A DNA stretch of 10,279 nt from JBBKWG01 sp037968835 (GTDB lineage: Bacteria > Pseudomonadota > Alphaproteobacteria > Rhodobacterales > Rhodobacteraceae). The translations under genes were made by a program, and so were the position numbers. Every line of letters begins with the position of its first letter. Within the stretch, counting starts at the first letter, position 1. The notes below the pieces were generated by a model. That model did no database searches, was not told the origin of the DNA, and worked only from the letters and a program-made list of their open reading frames with translations. This document shows, piece by piece, positions 6,880 to 10,279 of this stretch. The stretch covers positions 1 through 10,279 of the forward strand of contig JBBKWG010000028.1 in NCBI GenBank assembly GCA_037968835.1. The letters are read 5' to 3'.

Positions 6880-8692
6880 TCGCCCGTGACTGCCGCTTGC
6901 GTTCGTGCGAATCAAGGTAACGCTTACGCATACGGATAGATTTTGGTGTGACTTCAACAAGTTCGTCGTCGTCGATATACGCAATCGCCTGCTCGAGGGT
7001 CAACGTGATCGGCGTCGTCAATCGGACCGCCTCGTCGGTTCCCGAGGCGCGGACGTTCGTCAGTTTCTTGCCCTTGAGCGGGTTCACCTCAAGGTCATTC
7101 TCGCGCGAATGCTCGCCAATGATCATGCCCTGATAGACCTGTTCCTGCGCCCCGATGAACATGCGCCCGCGATCCTCGAGGTTGAACAGCGCATAGGCGA
7201 CGGACACGCCATCTTCCATTGAAATCAGAACCCCTGCACGACGCCCGATAATCGGACCCTTGTATGGTGCCCAGCCGTGAAAGACGCGGTTCAGCACCCC
7301 GGTGCCGCGCGTATCGGTCAGGAATTCGCCGTGATATCCGATCAGACCGCGCGAAGGCACCAGCGCGATTATCCGCGTCTTGCCGGTGCCAGCGGGGCGC
7401 ATTTCCAGCAATTCGCCACGTCGCGGACCGGTGACCTTTTCGATCACCGAGCCGGAATAATCGTCGTCGACGTCAATGGTCACTTCTTCGATTGGTTCGT
7501 TCCGAACGCCGTCGATCTCGCGAAACAGCACCTGCGGGCGCGACACCGACAGTTCAAACCCCTCGCGGCGCATGTTCTCGATCAGAACGCCCATCTGCAA
7601 TTCACCGCGTCCGGCCACTTCGAACGCTTCGCCGCCGGGCGTGTCGGTGACGCGGATTGCCACGTTGGTTTCGGCCTCGCGCATCAGGCGATCACGGATG
7701 ACACGGCTTTGAACCTTCTTGCCGTCGCGACCGGCAAGGGGGCTGTCGTTGATCCCGAAGCTGACGGAAATCGTCGGCGGATCAATCGGTTGCGCAGGAA
7801 GTGCGACATCGACGGCCAATGCGCAGACGGTATCAGCGACCGTGGCCTTTGACATGCCGGCGATCGAAATGATGTCGCCCGCCGATGCCTCTTCAATAGC
7901 TTGTTGTGACAATCCGCGGAAGGCGAGAATCTTCGAGACGCGGAATTGCTCGATTTTCTGTCCAACGCGGCTGAGCGCCTGAACGGTTGCGCCGGTCTTG
8001 AGTTTTCCGCTTTCGATCCGTCCGGTCAGAAGGCGACCGATGAACGGATCGGCCCCCAGCGTTACCGCGATCATCCGGAAGTCCTCGTCAATGCGCTTTT
8101 GCTGGCGCGGTTTCGGGACGTGGCGAACGATCAGGTCAAAGAGCGCCGACAGATCCTTGCGCGGCCCGTCAAGCTCCGCGTCGGCCCAGCCAGTGCGGCC
8201 CGAAGCATAAAGATGCGGGAAATCGAGTTGATCCTCGTCGGCATCCAGTGCGGCGAAAAGATCGAAAACCTCGTTCAGCGCCCGGTCGGATTCGGCGTCC
8301 TGCTTGTCGACCTTGTTCAGCACCACGATTGGCCGCAGCCCAAGCGCCAGTGCCTTCGATGTCACGAATTTGGTCTGAGGCATCGGACCTTCCGCCGCAT
8401 CGACCAGCAACACGACGCCATCGACCATCGACAGGATGCGCTCGACCTCGCCCCCGAAGTCGGCGTGTCCGGGTGTGTCGACTATGTTGATCCGCGTGCC
8501 TTTCCACTCGACCGAGGTGCACTTGGCCAGGATGGTGATGCCGCGCTCGCGCTCCAGATCGTTGGAATCCATTGCGCGCTCAGCAACGTCCTGCCCCTTG
8601 CGGAACGCGCCCGATTGCTTGAGTAGTTCGTCAACCAGCGTTGTTTTTCCGTGGTCGACATGCGCGATGATCGCAATATTGCGAAGGTCCAT
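6872..8692 (-). CDS. typA: Translational GTPase TypA/BipA
   Basis: TypA/BipA is an EF-G-like ribosome-associated GTPase implicated in 50S subunit assembly, stress and low-temperature growth. The product is 606 residues, essentially the length of E. coli BipA (607). The GTPase motifs are G1 AHVDHGKT (10-17), G2 RGITI (50-54), G3 DTPGHAD (72-78) and G4 NKVD (126-129). Beta-barrel, EF-G-like and BipA-specific C-terminal regions follow, including GRGELQMGVLIENMRREGFE, RGLIGYHGEFLTDTRGTG and the GxxxGEHSRENDLEVNP segment. The basic C-terminus (RKRYLDSHERKRQ) suits RNA contact. ATG 8692 gives the standard MDLRNIAIIAHVDHGK start, with AAAGAG six bases upstream; that sequence lies in the 3' arm of an inverted repeat. 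It is convergent with the MOSC gene and follows the PEP-mutase-like gene by 67 bp. No obvious terminator was seen in the short gap after its stop. Confidence 0.97.
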   Translation of the reverse strand: MDLRNIAIIAHVDHGKTTLVDELLKQSGAFRKGQDVAERAMDSNDLERERGITILAKCTSVEWKGTRINIVDTPGHADFGGEVERILSMVDGVVLLVDAAEGPMPQTKFVTSKALALGLRPIVVLNKVDKQDAESDRALNEVFDLFAALDADEDQLDFPHLYASGRTGWADAELDGPRKDLSALFDLIVRHVPKPRQQKRIDEDFRMIAVTLGADPFIGRLLTGRIESGKLKTGATVQALSRVGQKIEQFRVSKILAFRGLSQQAIEEASAGDIISIAGMSKATVADTVCALAVDVALPAQPIDPPTISVSFGINDSPLAGRDGKKVQSRVIRDRLMREAETNVAIRVTDTPGGEAFEVAGRGELQMGVLIENMRREGFELSVSRPQVLFREIDGVRNEPIEEVTIDVDDDYSGSVIEKVTGPRRGELLEMRPAGTGKTRIIALVPSRGLIGYHGEFLTDTRGTGVLNRVFHGWAPYKGPIIGRRAGVLISMEDGVSVAYALFNLEDRGRMFIGAQEQVYQGMIIGEHSRENDLEVNPLKGKKLTNVRASGTDEAVRLTTPITLTLEQAIAYIDDDELVEVTPKSIRMRKRYLDSHERKRQSRATA

Positions 8693-8700
8693 GTGCTGCT

Positions 8701-8744
8701 CTTTCGTGGTGTCGCGCCTCCCTTAGTTGGGTGGGCGACGAAAG
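8701..8744 (-). promoter_or_regulatory. Inverted repeat before typA, overlapping its ribosome-binding region
   Basis: On the plus strand CTTTC (8701-8705) and GTCGC (8711-8715) pair with GCGAC (8735-8739) and GAAAG (8740-8744), leaving a five-base bulge GTGGT. Inside, CC-T-CCC (8717-8722) can pair with GGG-T-GG (8729-8734) around the loop TTAGTT. In the typA transcript the last arm is GAAAG, part of the AAAGAG Shine-Dalgarno-like sequence eight to twelve bases before the ATG. It may be a translational control hairpin or part of a processing or terminator structure; no T-tract follows the stem on either strand. Confidence 0.45.
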
Positions 8745-8759
8745 GCCAGCGGGAAAAGC

Positions 8760-9560
8760 TCAAGCCAGCAGCTTGTCAATCTCGCTGCCGGCGATGCCGT
8801 TTTGCAAAGGCGTGAAATCACCCGAGCCGAACATGGCTTTTGCCGCATCATGGATCGCACGGTGCGTCACGCGGGCCAGGGCCGATCCCAGCGACAGTCG
8901 CGCGGCCCCCATGGCGGCAAATTCGGCGCGGCTGTGCGCGGCATAGGCCCCCGCCACAAGGACATTCACCGGTTTGTCTGTCGCATCTATCACGCGACGC
9001 AAGTCGTCCATCGTCTTTGGCATCGGCACGTAAAGGCAATCGGCCCCGGCCTCGTCGAAGGCAACGATGCGTCTTAAAGCCTCGTCGATGTCATAGTGGC
9101 CGTTCATCACGCCATCGGCGCGCGCAACCAGCACGAAATCGCGGGGCAGGGTGCGCGCAGCGGCACTCGCCGCACGGATACGCTCGACCGCAAGATCGAA
9201 ATCGTAGGCCCTGTCGTCCGGCAGCGCCGCATCCTCGATCGAAATTCCTGCCAGACCGACTTCGGCGGACAATCGAACGGTTTCGGCGCAAGTTTCCGGG
9301 TCGTGGCCAAATCCATTCTCGAAATCGCCCGAAACCGGCACCGACACCGCACCGACAAGATCCGCCGCATGTGCCAGGGCCAGATCGCGCCCGACGTGTC
9401 CGCCGTCGGGCAGCCCCAGCGTGAACGCGTGCGCGGCTGAGGATGTCGCAATCGCAGACGCGCCAAGTGCCGCCAGCATCTTCGCCGATCCGATGTCCCA
9501 GGCATTCGCCAGGATGAACGGATCGCCCTTTGCGTGCAGGTCGCGAAATGGATGGCTCAT
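8760..9560 (-). CDS. Isocitrate lyase/PEP mutase superfamily protein (PEP_mutase clade, unknown substrate)
   Basis: The 266-residue protein matches the compact TIM-barrel PEP-mutase-like family, often labelled carboxyvinyl-carboxyphosphonate phosphorylmutase. Visible features are the substrate-pocket NAWD (19-22), the metal-site region SGDFENGFG (77-85), SIED (107-110) and ARAD (146-149). The KKCGH or KRCGH catalytic loop of isocitrate and methylisocitrate lyases is absent: after SIED the sequence runs AALPDDRAYDF. It is therefore probably not a classical isocitrate lyase, and phosphonate chemistry is unproven; a carbon-carbon lyase or hydrolase on a 2-oxo or hydroxy acid is plausible. The ATG overlaps the aminotransferase stop as ATGA, so it is translated directly after that gene. 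This suggests a shared pathway in amino- or oxo-acid metabolism, which is inference. It has no signal peptide and is likely cytoplasmic. Confidence 0.85.
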   Translation of the reverse strand: MSHPFRDLHAKGDPFILANAWDIGSAKMLAALGASAIATSSAAHAFTLGLPDGGHVGRDLALAHAADLVGAVSVPVSGDFENGFGHDPETCAETVRLSAEVGLAGISIEDAALPDDRAYDFDLAVERIRAASAAARTLPRDFVLVARADGVMNGHYDIDEALRRIVAFDEAGADCLYVPMPKTMDDLRRVIDATDKPVNVLVAGAYAAHSRAEFAAMGAARLSLGSALARVTHRAIHDAAKAMFGSGDFTPLQNGIAGSEIDKLLA

Positions 9561-10279
9561 GCGGCCTCCGCCTTCAGGCTGTCGACCAGATCGGCGATGC
9601 GTCCCACGGCATCCAATAGCCGTCCATCCTCGACCGTCAGCGCGATGCGCAGATGCCCGGCCGCCGCGTCGCCGAAACTTTCGCCCGGCATGACGGCGAT
9701 CAACGCTTCATCCAGCAATCTGTGCGCGAACGCTTCGCCGGACAGACCTGTCTGCCGGATGTCCGCCATCAGATACATCGCGGCGTCCGAGGGAACGAAC
9801 GGCACGCCGCGCTTCGTCAGCCGATCCTTGACCGCAGAGTGCCGTCGGCGGAACGGTTCGGCGATCCGCGCCTCAAGTTCGGGCCCCTGTCTCAAAGCGA
9901 ACAGACCCGCGTCCTGAATGAACCCCGGAACGCCATAAGTCGTGTGGGTGGTCAGGTTGATGATGTGATCAATCGCGTCCTCGGGTCCGACGATCCAGCC
10001 CAGACGACTGCCCGTCATGGCGTGGCTCTTGGAAAGCGAGCCGATGACGAGTGTGCGATCCTCCATCCCGACCAACTGCCTTGGCGACAGGTGGTGACCA
10101 TGCCAGATCTGCGTGTCATAGACCTCGTCCGAAATCAGCCACAGGTTGAAATCCCGTGTAACTCCCGCGATTTCCTCAAGCGTTTCATCGCTATAGACAA
10201 CGCCGGTCGGATTGTTGGGCGAGTTGATCAGAAGCGAGCGCGCCCCGTCCGCCGCTTTCGCCAGATCCACGCCGGCTGG
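9557..10279 (-). CDS. Class I/II PLP-dependent aminotransferase (5' end beyond window)
   Basis: Only the C-terminal 240 residues are present; the frame is open to the right edge, and a full family member (about 390 residues) would need roughly 150 more, so the GTG at 10270 is not a real start. Fold-type I motifs are clear: NSPNNPTG for the PLP and substrate pocket, DEVY with the cofactor-binding Asp and Tyr, and SLSKSHAMTGSRLGW containing the Schiff-base lysine (codon at 10028-10030). Near the end, LRIAL supplies the usual substrate-carboxylate Arg. It should transfer an amino group between an amino acid and a 2-oxo acid in the cytoplasm. It resembles the aspartate-aminotransferase-like subgroup, but the substrate cannot be fixed from this part. 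Its TGA overlaps the following gene's ATG (ATGA), so the two form an operon. Confidence 0.93.
   Translation of the reverse strand, partial: PAGVDLAKAADGARSLLINSPNNPTGVVYSDETLEEIAGVTRDFNLWLISDEVYDTQIWHGHHLSPRQLVGMEDRTLVIGSLSKSHAMTGSRLGWIVGPEDAIDHIINLTTHTTYGVPGFIQDAGLFALRQGPELEARIAEPFRRRHSAVKDRLTKRGVPFVPSDAAMYLMADIRQTGLSGEAFAHRLLDEALIAVMPGESFGDAAAGHLRIALTVEDGRLLDAVGRIADLVDSLKAEAA

Noticed and set aside
6875..6894. GGCGGTC/GACTGCC stem as a terminator between the MOSC gene and typA
   Set aside because: It contains a wobble pair, lies in the end of the typA coding sequence, and no T-run follows in the MOSC direction.
7946..8626. A 226-codon plus-strand frame inside typA (also 7277-7852)
   Set aside because: These are codon-bias shadows of the intact, strongly recognised typA; they have no family resemblance.
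8705..8707. Upstream in-frame ACG as a typA start after AGGGAGG
   Set aside because: ACG is an exceptional start, and ATG 8692 gives the standard TypA N-terminus.

Overview
The window looks like a core chromosomal segment of a GC-rich alphaproteobacterium, most likely Rhodobacterales (Roseobacter/Rhodobacter group). The evidence is a CckA-type hybrid kinase followed by recA and alaS, an alphaproteobacterial type of SOS box (GAAC-N7-GAAC) before recA, and alphaproteobacterial-looking TypA and RecA sequences. The taxonomic call is inference from memory of protein families. No mobile element, CRISPR array, tRNA or rRNA was seen.

Plus-strand half (1-6851). The 3' part of cckA (cell-cycle/CtrA phosphorelay kinase) runs in from the left edge. 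A 193-bp gap then holds a detailed recA control region: a sigma70-like promoter, one LexA-type box between its -35 and -10 elements, a second just after the predicted transcription start, and a possible 16-codon leader ORF whose stop overlaps the recA start (TAATG). recA ends in a clear intrinsic terminator. alaS follows as a separate unit, and its stop overlaps the start of a small DUF1330 protein (again TAATG). A small MOSC-domain protein comes next, so alaS-DUF1330-MOSC is probably one operon.

Minus-strand half (10279-6872). Read right to left, this holds the 3' part of a class I/II PLP-dependent aminotransferase, a PEP-mutase/isocitrate-lyase superfamily protein coupled to it by an ATGA overlap, and then typA/bipA (translational GTPase) after a 67-bp gap containing a strong inverted repeat. 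typA converges on the MOSC gene with only 20 bp between them.

Functionally this is mostly housekeeping: SOS repair, tRNA charging, ribosome-associated GTPase and cell-cycle signalling. I found no new multi-gene system. The most interesting material is regulatory: the double LexA box and coupled leader ORF at recA, and the hairpin overlapping the typA ribosome-binding region. The least understood protein is the PEP-mutase-like enzyme, which lacks the usual lyase catalytic loop.
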